A stretch of 64,000 bases of DNA from Tranzscheliella williamsii (GCA_023212725.1 JALBYF010000041.1:1-64000); one strand, 5' to 3'. Numbered from the stretch's first letter, positions 28,788 through 40,142 are shown. The notes: a model not told the origin generated them from the sequence alone. Made by a program: numbers and translations.

Positions 28788-31189
28788 TTAGAAAACGAAG
28801 CTGTGGTCCGCTTCCATCATCTCAACGTCGCCATCCGCATCGGTTTCGCTGGCCTGGTCGGCCAGACGCGCATTAATCAGTGCCCGGCCGATGTTTTGGG
28901 CGAGCGGCACAGCCACTGCATTGCCTATCTGCTGATAGGCAGCAGCCAGGTTCTTGTCGGTGCAGAATTGGACAAAATCCGGGAAGCCTTGGGCTCTTGC
29001 ACATTCGCGTACGGTTAGGAGCCTCCGCTGGTCCGGATGCAGTGCGCTACCCTGAGGGGTGATTGTTGTCGTGAGCACCTTGCAGTACCCGTCGTAGGCT
29101 AGCCGTTGGTACTGGAAGAACTTGTCGTCCCACGGCTCGCCCTTTGCCCCGCTTGCTCGACGGTCAGCCTGCATCCTGTCCTCTGCCACGTGGCGTGCAT
29201 CGGAGCATGACTTACCAGTGATCGCTCCAAGAGGGCGGGCTTGTTTACCGTTGGTTGGCTCCACGAGTCGTAGTTGTCGCCGGCCTCCATGCCGACGTTG
29301 ACCACTCTCTCGACCGTCCTGGCGCCATACCCGGGAGTCTGGTGTTGGGTGGGTGTGCGCAGGGCGTGCCCGTGCTGCACCCTCATCCGTTCCTGGAACG
29401 ACGTGCGCGGTGGCGTCGTGTACGACGGACGCAGTGGGCCCGCCGGTTCGCCTGGAGCTACGGTGATTTGCGGTATGCCGGCTCTACGCCTCTTCTCCTC
29501 GAGCTTGTCCGGGCCGTCGGCGTAGACTACATGCGGGTCGCGCCAGTCGAAGACGGGGAGGTCGCTGATGGCGTCCCAGAGGGTGATGGCGGGCAATGCA
29601 GCCAGGGGGGATGTTCCGGCCGGCTTGGAGGTCTGCACTTTGCCCCCGGTGTCTTTCCAGGCGAGGTTGTACGCCGGCTGTCCGTGGAAGACGTGGGTGG
29701 GGTGCGGCAGGGTGGGGAGCGTCAGTCCACGCCGTGCCGCGAGGAGGACCAGGCGGCCGCGCGACTGCGGACAGCCGTACGCGCCGGACTGCACGAAGCC
29801 GGCGGTGACGCTGTAGCCGAGCGTGACCAGGCAGAGCATGACCAGCTTCAGCATGCCTCTGGGCCGGCCACCGAGCTCGCACTCTGCAAAGCCGCGCACG
29901 TTTTCCAGGACCACATAGCGGGGGCGGAGGTGGTCGACCCAGCCGAGCATGGTGGCTACCAGAAGGTTCCTGGGGTCCTTTTCGGCGGCGTGCCGCGGAG
30001 CGTCGCGGTTCTGCGTGCTGAAGCCCTGGCAGGGCGGGCCGCCGGCGACGACATCCACCTCGCCCGGTGCCGGGAACGGCGTGCCGTCATCAGCGGTGCG
30101 CCGTTCCACCGCGCGCTGCAGTGCTGCGCCGACATCGGTGCAGTAGTGTCTGGCGCGCGGGTGGTGCTGGCGGAAGGTCTCGATGCAGCGGGGGTCCGAG
30201 TCGATCGCCCAGCGTGTCTCGCAGGCGCCCGAGAGCGCCAGCCCGATGCTGAGGCCTCCTGCGCCAGCGAACAATTCGAGTGTGCGGAGGGGCTGGGCGA
30301 GCAGCTGTGCGCGGCGCCTTCTGAGGACGGTGTGGGTCTGCTCGCAGTGTAGGCAGGCGGGGCTAAGACGGGGGGCGTCGGCGGGGGCGATGAGGAACTC
30401 GTCTGCATCCGACGCGAACGACGACGGCCTGTCTGCGGCGATCGAGACAAAGCACTGACCGAGGGGCGCAAATTGCGCGCGCGCCATGGTCTCTAGCGAC
30501 TGGCTCGGGATGAGCAGTCTCTCGTCGGCGAACTGCGTGGGGGAAGCGGGTGGGCGGACGAGGCGGCGCAGTTTTACATGGGTGTTTCGGATGCGGTGGA
30601 TCTGGGCGATGTCGAGCAGACGGCCGTGGGCGGGGGCGAGGTAGACCAAGTCGCCCTCGTGCGTCGCCCGCGGCGGGGCGGCGTACAGGCGTGCCCACTC
30701 GGCGAGCGAGTAGTACGCCAGCCGCGCCGCGTCCCACGCCAGCCGGACGGGCGCGGCCGCAGCGCGCCGCGCCGTGCCCACCGCCACCCTCTCGCTCTCG
30801 AGCGTCACCAGCAGCTCGTCCCCCGCCAACAGACCGTGCAGCACCGTCGCACCACCCCCCACCAACACCGGCCCCGTCGCCCACCCCTCCCGCACCGTCT
30901 CCACCGCGATATACCGCCCACCCCCCGCCACCAGCACATCACCCACCCCCACCGCCCCCTCGCCCCCTCCCACCGCCCCGCCCGCCCGCAACACCCGCGA
31001 CACTAGCCACCCCGCCCGCCCCACCCCCGCCCCCCCTTGCTCGCACGGCTCGGTCCCCCCGGCGCCGTTTCCCACAATTATGTACCCGCGCCGCACCGAG
31101 AAGTGGCGCGAGAGGATGCGCGCCACCGCTGCCGTGGTCACCACGAGCGCTCCCGCGGGCCGCTTGGCTTTCCGGCGCGCTTCCGTCAT
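28788..31189 (-). CDS. BAH-domain C5-cytosine DNA methyltransferase
   Basis: Two exons, 31189-29216 and 29168-28788, give 784 aa from the first ATG. All key catalytic motifs are present: motif I FAGAGG at 307-312, motif IV GGPPCQGFS with the nucleophile Cys387, motif VI ENVRGF at 429-434, motif VIII QSRGRL at 475-480, motif IX RECARAQGFPD, and motif X QQIGNAVAVPLA in exon 2. A BAH-like region lies at roughly 170-260 and a CLHCEQTH Cys pair precedes the catalytic domain, resembling Dnmt1/RID/Dim-2-type fungal enzymes. The 47-nt intron (GTAAGT...GCAG) is required to reach motifs IX and X. The true N-terminus may lie further upstream, because the frame stays open past the ATG. The enzyme is predicted to be nuclear. 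Whether it is a maintenance or de novo enzyme cannot be told. Confidence 0.9.
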
Positions 31190-31506
31190 CGCGCCCGCGC
31201 CGCCGAGGTTGAGTCGAGCGTAAACCGTGCAGCGTTGGCAGTGCCGGCTGGTGAGCAGACACGTACCGCTGCAGAGGCTTCAGCCGCGGGGAGCACAGTC
31301 AGCGCAGACAAAGGCAGCTCTCACGCACGTGTACGGCCAAAGCGGCACAACGGGTCGACAATGAGCTATGTAACAAGCGCCGCTGCACAAAGCATGGAGC
31401 GGAAACGCGGACCAGACAGCCCATGCGTGTGCGCTGCCGCGGCCGAGACTGTCCGAAAGGAGGGCCGTAGAGCCAGATGCGACGGGTGACGAGGCGCGTC
31501 GCTTCA
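31190..31506 (-). other. Possible upstream exon of the methyltransferase gene
   Basis: The methyltransferase frame continues upstream of its first ATG, encoding a Cys-containing stretch (LLTSRHCQRCTVYARLN) before a stop. A splice pair, donor GTGCGTG near 31330 and acceptor CTCTGCAG near 31271, would join this in frame to another ATG frame that begins at 31507 right beside the ENTH gene's stop. This is plausible by phase only. Confidence 0.3.
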
Positions 31507-33236
31507 TTACAGCAGGTCGAAAAGGTCCTGCTTCTTTTGCTGCTGGCCGGCGTTGGCCTGCGCCTGCGCAGCAGACGAGTTGGCGCCAAACAGGGCGCTC
31601 GAGCTCTGGTTCTTGGCCATCTCCGCCATTGACATTTTCTGCTTGCCCGCCGTGCTGGCCTTACCGGACGACGAGGCCCACAGGTCGTCAAAGTTGAACG
31701 AGGTGTTGGTAGTGGCTCCGGGGCGTGTCGGCTGAGCTGCCGAGGGCGAGGTGACGGCGGGGGAGGCGACCGATGGCGTTGAGACCGCAGACGACGCCCT
31801 GTTCGGAGCCAAGGCTGCTCCGCCGGCAGAGGAGGCTTCTGAATCGAACAAGTCGAATGCGGCGGGGTTGCTGGGAGCCGGCGCCGGCTTGACCGGCGCG
31901 GCCGCTTTGGCCACCGGCACGGGAGGGGCAACCGCGGCAGGGGCACCCTGAAAGTCGTCAAACTCATCCCCAAAGGCGTCGAGAGGCGCAGCTGAAGAGG
32001 GGGCAGCCGGAGGAGGAGCGGAAGTGGGAGGCTGTTCGTCATCGTCATCGAAGCTAAAGAGATCTGCCACCTTGGCCGTTTGTTTCGGCGCCGGAGCCGA
32101 GGCGTGTTGGCTGCGACTTGGGACGCCGCGAGCCGCGCTAGAGCTCGATCGGGTGCGGTCGTTGGAGCCATCCTCGTAGTCACCGGCGTCGTATTCCTCG
32201 AAGCTTTCTCTGGCGGCGCTGGCGCCAGCTCCACTGCTGCTTCCTCCCCCCGGAGCCGCTCCTCCACCAGCCCAGTAGCTGTCGCTGCCGAAGCCACCGT
32301 AGCGCGTTCCAGTGCCGGGTACAAACTCGCCATTTCCGCCACCGGTGTATTTGGTCTTGTTCGCTCGGGCTTTCCTGCGCTCTTGTCGGATGCGATCCAC
32401 ATCGGCTAGCATTTCAGCCAGCTCCTTTGCGCGGTTGCGCACGTTGATGCCTTGGTCTTTGCCCTTCTCGTCAATGTAGTGGAAGTTGCGAAGGATCTTG
32501 ATTGTGGCGAGATGGGATCGAGCATCGTCCACCACCCTCTCGGAACCGTGCTTGATCAGATACTCCAGCAGTTGAAGAGCCTAAGCGGGGAGTAGAGACA
32601 AAGGCGGTGGTTAGCGGGGGGTAGAAGATACCGCCAGCCTGGTGAACCAGTGCGATGCTTACCTTGTAGATCTGTCTCCATTCCCTGGCCTCTTTCTCCA
32701 TGAATCTGCGGTAGATGGTAGGCATGATCTCGTTAAAGTCCTGGTAGTTGTTGGTTGCTTGGGCGATCTCCTGCATCAGAGTCGAGCTTGCTCCCCTATG
32801 CGTCCAAGGCAGTGTGGCATACCCTACGCGTCAATACCGTTCAGATGGCGGAAAGAGACGAGATCGCTTCCCAAAGACTTACCAGGGGTCGTCGTTGGTA
32901 GCTTCATCGACCTTGGCTTCGATCTCGCTCACGTTCAACGCGTAGTTCCGCGCTTGGCGATACAAAGACTTGACATCATACAGCGTCAGGTTCGCAATCT
33001 TGTTGCCACTGTGGACCGAATCGTGCAAGGAGCCGCCGTCGTCAACGTAGTTAGCACGGTCAGCAGTTGTCACACGGAGGCCCCACATCGACGTTCGCGG
33101 GCTACTCACATATCGTCGAGATCCTGGTGATGGGAATGGAGAACGGTGACGGTAGGTACGAGGCGACAAGCGGTTAGACTGGCGGAGAGCTCTTGGAGCG
33201 GGCGCGGTGACATGCGCCACGGGCGACACTCACCAT
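31507..33236 (-). CDS. ENT3: ENTH-domain clathrin adaptor, epsin (Ent3-like)
   Basis: Five exons, 33236-33234, 33123-33110, 33008-32883, 32795-32663 and 32580-31507, give 449 aa. Exon 1 supplies only ATG and exon 2 is a 14-nt microexon; together they give MDLDDIGNKIANLTLYDVKS, matching the start of fungal ENTH proteins. NDDPWGASSTLMQEIA, EWRQIYKALQLLEYLIKHGSERV and HYIDEKGKDQGINVR mark the ENTH fold (about residues 5-140), which binds phosphoinositides. The tail is Ser/Ala/Gly-rich with acidic-Phe elements (DEFDDFQ, FDDLW) and ends DLFDLL, consistent with adaptor-ear and clathrin binding at the TGN/endosome. Assignment to the Ent3 subgroup as opposed to another epsin is by resemblance. Confidence 0.9.
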
Positions 33237-34149
33237 TATGTCGGTCTGGGAGAGATGCCAGCTGCAACAGTGGGGTGCGGAGACGAGGCGTTGGTGGGCA
33301 AGATTATACAGCGAAGTCGAGCCGAGTCGCTGTGGCGAGGTGGTACTGCTACTGCGGATGACCCGTGTGGGCACGGGTGGAGGGTTCTCCGGTGACAAGA
33401 ACGTTGCTAGGCGGCAGTCGATGGAGAGATGGTGGTGTTTCTCTCACTGAGTGTTACTTTGGCTGGATACTCGAAGAACGCGCCTTGCGTTGGCCGCCTC
33501 TAACCTCAGCGCTATAAGAACATAAGTTGATCTGGCTACATTCCATATGTATGGCTTCGAATCGGTACTTGGAGTCGGTAATGCGATGAGCTACGGGGCC
33601 ATCCGTTTGTAGTCTCTTCATTATCAACTGCAACTGCAGACGTGGTCTTTATTAGTTTGCACATCAACATCCGCCCTGGAAAGTCGTAAATGGCCCATGC
33701 GCTCAGGATGATGTTAGACCGATCCCCCGATGGAGTCACAGTCCAGCGGCTGGAGTAGTCAAGGCGACGTTCCAGCCCAGCGTACCCAAGCTGTACCACC
33801 GCAGGAGATACAGCAGCAGGCCAACCTGTGCCGATGCGCAGCACCGTACAAAGGGCGTGCTGTCGACAGGGTGCGGAGGAGCTGCCATCCGCAAGCGTTT
33901 CAACCGACGCACGACAGCCAAGCCATGGCGCTGTACAGACACAGGACGACACGCTTCTGGGCATGGTTGCAGGTTTCTAAGTAGCCGATTCGATGGGAAG
34001 GACAGCTTTGTTCCGCTCACCAAGGTTACATGTGCAGCTTGGGACGTGGCGGCGGCTGCTTCCGGAATGCGGACGAAAGGGTGGAGGTGCGAGGTGCGGG
34101 AGGTGTACATGGAAGTGACGATGACAAGGCATGGGCCGCCTCGAGCCGA
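33237..34149. other. Intergenic region, no gene seen
   Basis: About 910 bp between the ENTH gene start and the stop of the MPP-beta gene. It should contain the ENTH gene promoter. Frames present are short or lack ATG. Confidence 0.4.
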
Positions 34150-35815
34150 TTAGTAGATCATGCTGCTAAGGTCGGCTCGGAGTCGGTTGTAGTCAAGGAT
34201 ACCCTCCACCTGCCCGTGAGCAGCAAGAGCGAAATCGGCATCCCAGAGATAGGTTCGAGCGACGCGCTGGATGTCGTGTACACCGATGTTGTCGATGGCC
34301 GACTGGATTTCTTGTGGCGTGTATCGCTTGCCGGCGGTGACCAGCTGTCGTCCAATGTCCTCGGCGATGGCGGTAGTGCCATCCAAGCCGAGCAACAAGC
34401 TCGCCTTGAGCTGAGCCTTGGCACGCTCTACCTCACCCTCGGTGGGGGCGGTGCTCATTCGCTGCCATTCACGGAAGGTAAAGTGGATCAGGTCGTCCAG
34501 CTGCAAAAAGTTCTCGGAAACCATGTATACGCCCCAAAGACCGGTGTCCGAGTAGGAGGTGGAGAAGTGCATAAACGAGTTGGCCAGGTTGTTGGAAGAA
34601 ACAATGTGTGAAAGTCGCGAGGAGAGCAGGGGGCTCGAGCCGAGCGATCGGTCCCAGTTGCCCATGATGGACTGCAAGACGAGCATGGCAAAGTAGTCGG
34701 GTGACTTCCACGACACCCCCTCAACGGCCAAGGCAAAGTTGCACGTAGGAGACGTGTCGTCTCGGATTCGCACCTCGGAACCGATAAAGCTGGTCTTCGG
34801 CGCAGAGGACTGGCCGAGCTTGATCGGGCTGGAGCTGACGGGCAGGTTGCCAAAGTGCTGTTCAGCGAGCTTGACGAGCGAGTCATGCTCGATACCGCCA
34901 GCACCCACGAGCACCATACGGTCAGCGGTGTAGTTGGTCTTGATGTAGTCAGCCAGATCTTCTCGCTTGATGGAGAGGATGTTCTTCTTGGGGCCCAGGA
35001 TCGTTCGCCCCAACGGCTGGCCCTGGAAAGCGACGGAATGAAGGTGGTCGAAGACCACCTCCTCCTTGAGCTTATCCACCTCCTCCTGTTCGCGGAGAAT
35101 CACGTCGCGCTCCCGCTCAACGGCCGAGGTCTCAAGCTTGGAATTCTGCAAGATGTCCGAGATGATGTCGACGGCCTTGTCCACATCCTTACGGAACGCC
35201 TTGGCATAGTAGACGGTCTGCTCTCGCGAGGTGTAGGCGTTGAGATGGGCACCAAGGTTCTCGACTTCGAGTTCAAGCGCATGCTGAGACCGCTTGTTGG
35301 TTCCTACAAAAACAGAAGGGAACCAGAGCGGGAAAGACAAGGCATGGTTAGCGACGGTGTCCACAACACGATATAGCCCCAGCACACGATATAGCCCTCC
35401 TCAGCGATGTCGCCATTTCTCCATCCCCGGCCCGACCATTTCTCGATGCTCAGAGTTGAGCGCCCGTTGAGTATGCGGTATTGGCAGGCGCTGTGAACGG
35501 GCGGATTTGCGTTTCGCTGCGTGCTGCATACGTACCCTTGAAAGCCATGTGTTCGAGGAAGTGGGCCGTTCCGTTGGTTCGGTCGGTCTCGGCGCGAGAG
35601 CCAGCGTCGATCCAAACACCGACGGTGGCGGTCTGCGCGGAGGGGTTGGACTCCGTGGCGACGGTCAAGCCGTTGGCGAGGGTGGTGGACTGGGTGATGG
35701 GGTGTCGAGAGACGGCCGTGGCCAAGTTGCGGAGGTGGAAGGTGGCGGCGGTGGCCGGGGCCTTCTGAGCCCTGGCGAGCCTCAAAGAGGACTGGGCGAA
35801 GAGACGGGCAGCCAT
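34150..35815 (-). CDS. MAS1: Mitochondrial processing peptidase beta subunit
   Basis: Two exons, 35815-35536 and 35303-34150, give 477 aa. This is the catalytic subunit of the matrix protease that removes targeting presequences from imported proteins. The M16 zinc motif HFLEH is at residues 85-89, and splicing completes [38 protein letters not shown] and the downstream glutamate region are typical. The N-terminus ([18 protein letters not shown]) is an amphipathic basic mitochondrial presequence. The 232-nt intron has a GTACGT donor. The frame is open upstream of the chosen ATG, but further residues would not resemble a presequence. Confidence 0.96.
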
Positions 35816-36392
35816 GATGAAGGGTGACGGCCGTGATAGGTCCAAGGGAGAAGGTATGGGTAGAAGATCGGTAGGGATAGAGAGACAAAGAGGATGACGA
35901 TGGCCTACTTGCCTTGCAGTCACGACGACGGTCACAAGCAAGTCAGCCGGCCAGCTCGACTCTAAGGTCTTCCTTTTCCTCAGCTAAGCTCACCTCCCAA
36001 TCCAGCGTTGGAATTCTCGACCTTTTGATTGGCGACCTTCTCGACCTACGAGTTTCTCATGGCGTCCCTTATTCTTGATTATGAGTTCCTATTGCTGGTC
36101 GCCATTTTGAAAGGTGCGCTTTGGCTTCACATTTGGAGCACTAGTGCCCGACCAGACCCGTTTCAAATCAGCTGCTAGTTACACGCGAAATTGTGATCGA
36201 CCCGACGATGCCCATTCCGACATCCAACGCGGGCTTCACTCGTGCGAAAAGCCACGGCGTAGTAACCGTCACTGTCAAAAGTATATTTTTCGAGAAGAAG
36301 TCAAGCATGGCGTTCAGTAGCACTCCCACTTACGAGTTGCTGAAGGCCAGCAGCGACAGCGTCGAAGGACTTTGTCAGGGCGGAGAGCAAGC
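35816..36392. promoter_or_regulatory. Divergent promoter of MAS1 and TRM82
   Basis: A 577-bp spacer between divergent starts. No specific element was assigned; an AT-richer patch lies near 36060-36110. Confidence 0.4.
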
Positions 36393-38243
36393 ATGGCGGA
36401 CGCAGGACCATCGACGTCTCCGACGGCAAGCGCGCCCCTCCATTATGTGGCCGCAGCCCACCACTCCGAGCTCGCCGTTTTCCTGACTGCCAACGCGGTT
36501 CAGCTCGTACTGCAGAAGCCAGACGGTTCGACCAGTGTGCAGTGTGTTCCGACATCGGTCAACGTGCCTCAGCCTGTCAAGCCGGATCAATCGGATGCCG
36601 TTCAGTACGCAGGCGAGCCGTACTTTCCTCGCCTGGCCCAGTTCTCGTTGTCAGATCGGTTCCTCGCCTTGACGGGGGACGACAAGGTGCTCCGCGTTTG
36701 GCGGCTCCACCTCCCAGCCGACGGATCCATCGAGGGCTTCGGGTTCGGCAAGGAAATCATGATCAAGCACTTGCCCAAGCGAGCGGCTATGCTACACTGG
36801 ATGACTCCGGGACCCACCACCGACGCTGCTGAAGAGCTCATCGTCGTTGACAGGTTTGGAGATGTTCGCAGCTTTGTCGTGCAGCAAGATCAAACCCGCT
36901 CTACTGAAGCAGCACCGCAGAGTGGCGACGGGGACGACAAGGTGGACGAGCAGGAGCAGATGGATTCACCTACCGACGCATCCATGCAGATCCTCTTGGG
37001 CCATGTCAGCATGATCACAAGCCTCGCCTTCATACCCAGCAAGACGCCTGGCAAGGCGCCACCGTTCATCGTCACTGGCGACAGGGACGAGCACATCCGC
37101 ATCTCCCGATGGGGTCCTGACCGCTTAGCCTACGTGATCGACCGCTTCCTCCAGGGCTCTTCCTCCTTTGTCGGCGCCCTGGCGGTTGTGGAGGATGGCG
37201 TCAGCGGCTCGCGTTTAATCAGCTCCGACGGCGGAGAATATCTGCGCGTATGGAGCGTGCCACAGACACAGGCCAAGGCAGCGGCGGAAACTACGGACGC
37301 GGAGGGCGCTATCTCTTACGACGGAGCGTGCCTCTCCGTCAATGCGTTGGGTTCGGCGCTGGCGCCGTACGTGCGAGCTCGGGACCGAGAAGAGAGGAAG
37401 CGCGAGTCCAACGCGCTCCAGCTGAACAGCAAGCGTGCGAAGCGCAAACAAGCCGCCGTCACCGACGCGTCCAACGCCGATGGCGAGGGGGACAAGGAGG
37501 CGGACGCCGAGCCGCGAGCTGCCCAGTACGGCAACGACAGCAAGCCGACGGTGGTCATTACGCAGCTGCTGCCCTTTGTGGACGCGGACGGCTGTGCCCA
37601 GCTGCTGATCGTGGTCGAGGGGGCGACGGCGTTCTTCCATCTGCCCGTCGGTGCGCTGCTCGGGCCGGGCGAGGGCGGCGACGAGCCGCGCGATGTGTCC
37701 AAGCAGGTGCGGGTGACCGAGACGCAGCTGCCGGTGCTCGGTCTCGCGCTGCGCCGCTCGGCCGAAACGGGCGTCAGCGTGCTGGCGACGTTCGACACGC
37801 GGCCCGAGTTTCGGCCGGACGGGATGGCAGCGGACGCGCGCGTTGCCGAGGCGGATCTCTTCGTGCTCGCTGCGAACGAATTCGTGGCGACGTCGTCGGC
37901 CATCGTCGAGGCGGCGGGCGCGGGCACGAACCGGGCACTCTTGGACGCGCGCCTGGTGGCCCATCTGGCGCTCTACCCGTCGCTGACGACGTGGCCCAAG
38001 ATCGAGGTGCCCTCGTCCGCCGAGATCATTGCCACGCGCACCACGCGCCGTGGCCGCTTCAACCACCCGCTCGACACCTCGCTCATCGGCGTTGCCGCCC
38101 CCCCGCACGCCGACGCCGAGACTCACGACCCGCAGCGCCACATCCTCGTCACCACCATGCAGGGCGGAAAGCGCCAGCGCGGCCGCGAGCGCAACCGCCA
38201 GGCCATCCGCCTCGCCCAGCAACATACCGGGCCCACTCCCTAG
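36393..38243 (+). CDS. TRM82: tRNA (guanine-N7)-methyltransferase WD-repeat subunit Trm82
   Basis: Single exon, 616 aa from the first ATG (the frame runs seven codons further upstream without ATG). Trm82/WDR4 is the non-catalytic partner that stabilises Trm8/METTL1 for m7G46 in tRNA variable loops. WD-repeat-like strands are visible (LALTGDDKVLRVWRL, GHVSMITSLAFIP, SSDGGEYLRVWSV), and the family hallmark GDRDEHIRISR follows the third. It is longer than the yeast protein (444 aa) because of acidic and Lys/Arg-rich insertions (RKRESNALQLNSKRAKRK and following) and a basic C-terminal KRQRGRERNRQ. It is probably nuclear. No catalytic methyltransferase domain is present, as expected. Confidence 0.88.
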   Translation: MADAGPSTSPTASAPLHYVAAAHHSELAVFLTANAVQLVLQKPDGSTSVQCVPTSVNVPQPVKPDQSDAVQYAGEPYFPRLAQFSLSDRFLALTGDDKVLRVWRLHLPADGSIEGFGFGKEIMIKHLPKRAAMLHWMTPGPTTDAAEELIVVDRFGDVRSFVVQQDQTRSTEAAPQSGDGDDKVDEQEQMDSPTDASMQILLGHVSMITSLAFIPSKTPGKAPPFIVTGDRDEHIRISRWGPDRLAYVIDRFLQGSSSFVGALAVVEDGVSGSRLISSDGGEYLRVWSVPQTQAKAAAETTDAEGAISYDGACLSVNALGSALAPYVRARDREERKRESNALQLNSKRAKRKQAAVTDASNADGEGDKEADAEPRAAQYGNDSKPTVVITQLLPFVDADGCAQLLIVVEGATAFFHLPVGALLGPGEGGDEPRDVSKQVRVTETQLPVLGLALRRSAETGVSVLATFDTRPEFRPDGMAADARVAEADLFVLAANEFVATSSAIVEAAGAGTNRALLDARLVAHLALYPSLTTWPKIEVPSSAEIIATRTTRRGRFNHPLDTSLIGVAAPPHADAETHDPQRHILVTTMQGGKRQRGRERNRQAIRLAQQHTGPTP

Positions 38244-38397
38244 CATCCCCGCTCTCGCATCACACACTGCACCGTGCTCGAATCGACATTGCACACCAGC
38301 CCACTATTGCGCGCGTCGATGTGATTAAGCACGAAAGCGAGCGCGCGTGCACTACAAAAATCAAACTAGGAAAGGTCGATGCGTGGGCGGACGCGGA

Positions 38398-39669
38398 TCA
38401 GGCGGCATTGAGGGAAGTGATGCCCGAGGTGAGCGCGGTGACAGAGTCGCGGATCGCGTGGGTGGGGGCGTCGTAGTCGACCGAGAAGAGCGAGGCGGAG
38501 GCGTGGCAGCCGCCGCTGGTGACGACGTCGGTCTCGCCGGGAAGCGAGCAGTTGGCGGCGAGGCAGGTGTTGAGGCCGTCGGCGACGATGCTCTGGTAGG
38601 AGGGGAGGCGGGTGGTGGCATTGACGAGCAACTTGTCGATGAGGGCGTGGCCGGTGAGGCGGGAGTGGACAAAGGTGAGGCGGGTGCAGTTGCCGGTGGG
38701 GGCGAGGGCGGGGTAGTTGACCGAGGCGCCGATGCCGAGCGGGAGGATGCGGGCGGTGGGGTGGGACTGCTTGGCCTGGTCTGCGAGCGCGGTGACAAAG
38801 TTGGCCGAGTAGGTGGCGATCTTGACCGACTCGTCCGCCGCGTCGGTCAGGTTGAGGGCCGGGTAGTTGCGCTCGGGGGACGAGGCGCTGAAGGCGATTG
38901 CGGGCACGCCGCGCTCGACCCCGAAGTACGCCGCGCCAATGGTGCCGCTGAGCGTGTACAGGAAGGGGCCCAGGTTGGTCCCCTCATTCGGCCCGCTGAC
39001 CAGCAGGTCGACGCGCGTGGCGGTCTCGTTCGAGCTGATGTTGAAGAAGCGAGCCGCCTCCAAGTCCAGTGCCCAGCCGGCGCATGCTGCAGGGGTTCCG
39101 TTAAAGTAGCGCAGGGCGGGGTCGCTGGCGTTGAGCCCAGCGTAGGGCGCACCCACGGGCACGAATCCGCCGCGGCCCTCGGTGGTCAGGTTGAGCTCGG
39201 TGGGGAGCACCAGTGTGCCGCCCTTGCCGGACTGGTTGTGCGATGGCGCGACGAGCAGCACGCGGTGCCCCGCGCGGCGCAGCGCATAGTACAGCGCGCG
39301 CACGTTCGCCGACGCCCAGCTGTCGTCATTGGTGAGCACAATGTTGAGCGCATGCTTCGCCCGCCTCACCCCGCCAAACCCAGCCGCACCCACCCCGTAC
39401 ACCGAACCGTCATCCGCCGTGGCAGTGCTGTTGTACGACAGCGTCGACTGGATGCTGCTGACGATCGTCGAGTTCGACCACCCACCAGCGCTTCCCGTCG
39501 TGCTCGGGGTCGCACTCGACGCAGCAGACGAGCCCATCGCCCCCAGCGAGGCCAGCACAGAGGTGGCGCTGGCACTGCTCCCACTGTCGGCAGCCCGGAC
39601 CTCCATCGGGCTGGCCGCGGCCAAGCTGGCGCCCACAAGGAGCGCCGACACGATGTCCTGCCACTTCAT
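38398..39669 (-). CDS. Secreted SurE-type acid phosphatase / nucleotidase
   Basis: Single exon, 423 aa. A signal peptide (first ~20 residues, ending AAASP) is followed by a Ser/Ala/Thr-rich stretch. The SurE fold starts at about residue 107 with LNIVLTNDDSWASANV, whose NDD at 114-116 provides metal-binding Asp residues. GHRVLLVAPSHNQSG supplies the conserved Asn and Ser loop, and VDLLVSGPNEGTNLG a later conserved element. SurE enzymes dephosphorylate nucleoside monophosphates or other small phosphoesters. The many N-glycosylation sequons and the leader place this one outside the cell or in the secretory pathway, like the secreted acid phosphatases of some yeasts. It is convergent with TRM82, 154 bp apart. 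Confidence 0.88.
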   Translation of the reverse strand: MKWQDIVSALLVGASLAAASPMEVRAADSGSSASATSVLASLGAMGSSAASSATPSTTGSAGGWSNSTIVSSIQSTLSYNSTATADDGSVYGVGAAGFGGVRRAKHALNIVLTNDDSWASANVRALYYALRRAGHRVLLVAPSHNQSGKGGTLVLPTELNLTTEGRGGFVPVGAPYAGLNASDPALRYFNGTPAACAGWALDLEAARFFNISSNETATRVDLLVSGPNEGTNLGPFLYTLSGTIGAAYFGVERGVPAIAFSASSPERNYPALNLTDAADESVKIATYSANFVTALADQAKQSHPTARILPLGIGASVNYPALAPTGNCTRLTFVHSRLTGHALIDKLLVNATTRLPSYQSIVADGLNTCLAANCSLPGETDVVTSGGCHASASLFSVDYDAPTHAIRDSVTALTSGITSLNAA

Positions 39670-40142
39670 CTAACTTGGTGCTATGCAAACGAGACTCTGC
39701 GTGGCGGGGAGGGCGCCGTCAGAGCGCGGTAACCCTCCAGGCTATATACCCCGGGCTGCCGTTGGTGAAAAGCGCCGCGGCCTAGCTAGGAGCCAGCCCG
39801 CCACGTTCCGCCGCCAAACAGGCAAAAACGTGCAAGGCCCGCCCAGACATGCGACTGATCGCTGACAGGGGCCAGATTGTCGAAGCGGCGGCCGAGGATG
39901 CAGCGTCTGCCTTAGTGACGTCTCCAAGCGCTCATGCGGTGAGTACACGTGCGCACATCGGTTCTGCGCCCTTCGGTCTCCGTCAGATATTCATGAGCAT
40001 GCGCGGCGAGCTAAGATACACAGTGCGGCCGAGACGAGCACGCTCGTTTAGCTCGGCTTGGCGAATACAGCAGTCCAAACACTGCCACTGGTATGCTATT
40101 CTAGCGGCTATGGTGTTCTAGAGCCTTCTGGGGCTAGCTCGG
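39670..40142. other. Intergenic region, SurE-type gene promoter
   Basis: About 470 bp upstream of the phosphatase gene. Apart from a TATA-like element no feature was assigned. Confidence 0.4.
39741..39748 (-). promoter_or_regulatory. TATA-like element of the SurE-type gene
   Basis: TATATAGC on the minus strand, about 75 bp upstream of the ATG, consistent with a strong core promoter and short leader. Confidence 0.4.

Noticed and set aside
38347..39732. 461-codon plus-strand frame over the SurE-type gene
   Set aside because: Gly/Val/Arg-rich antisense translation of a clear SurE coding region.
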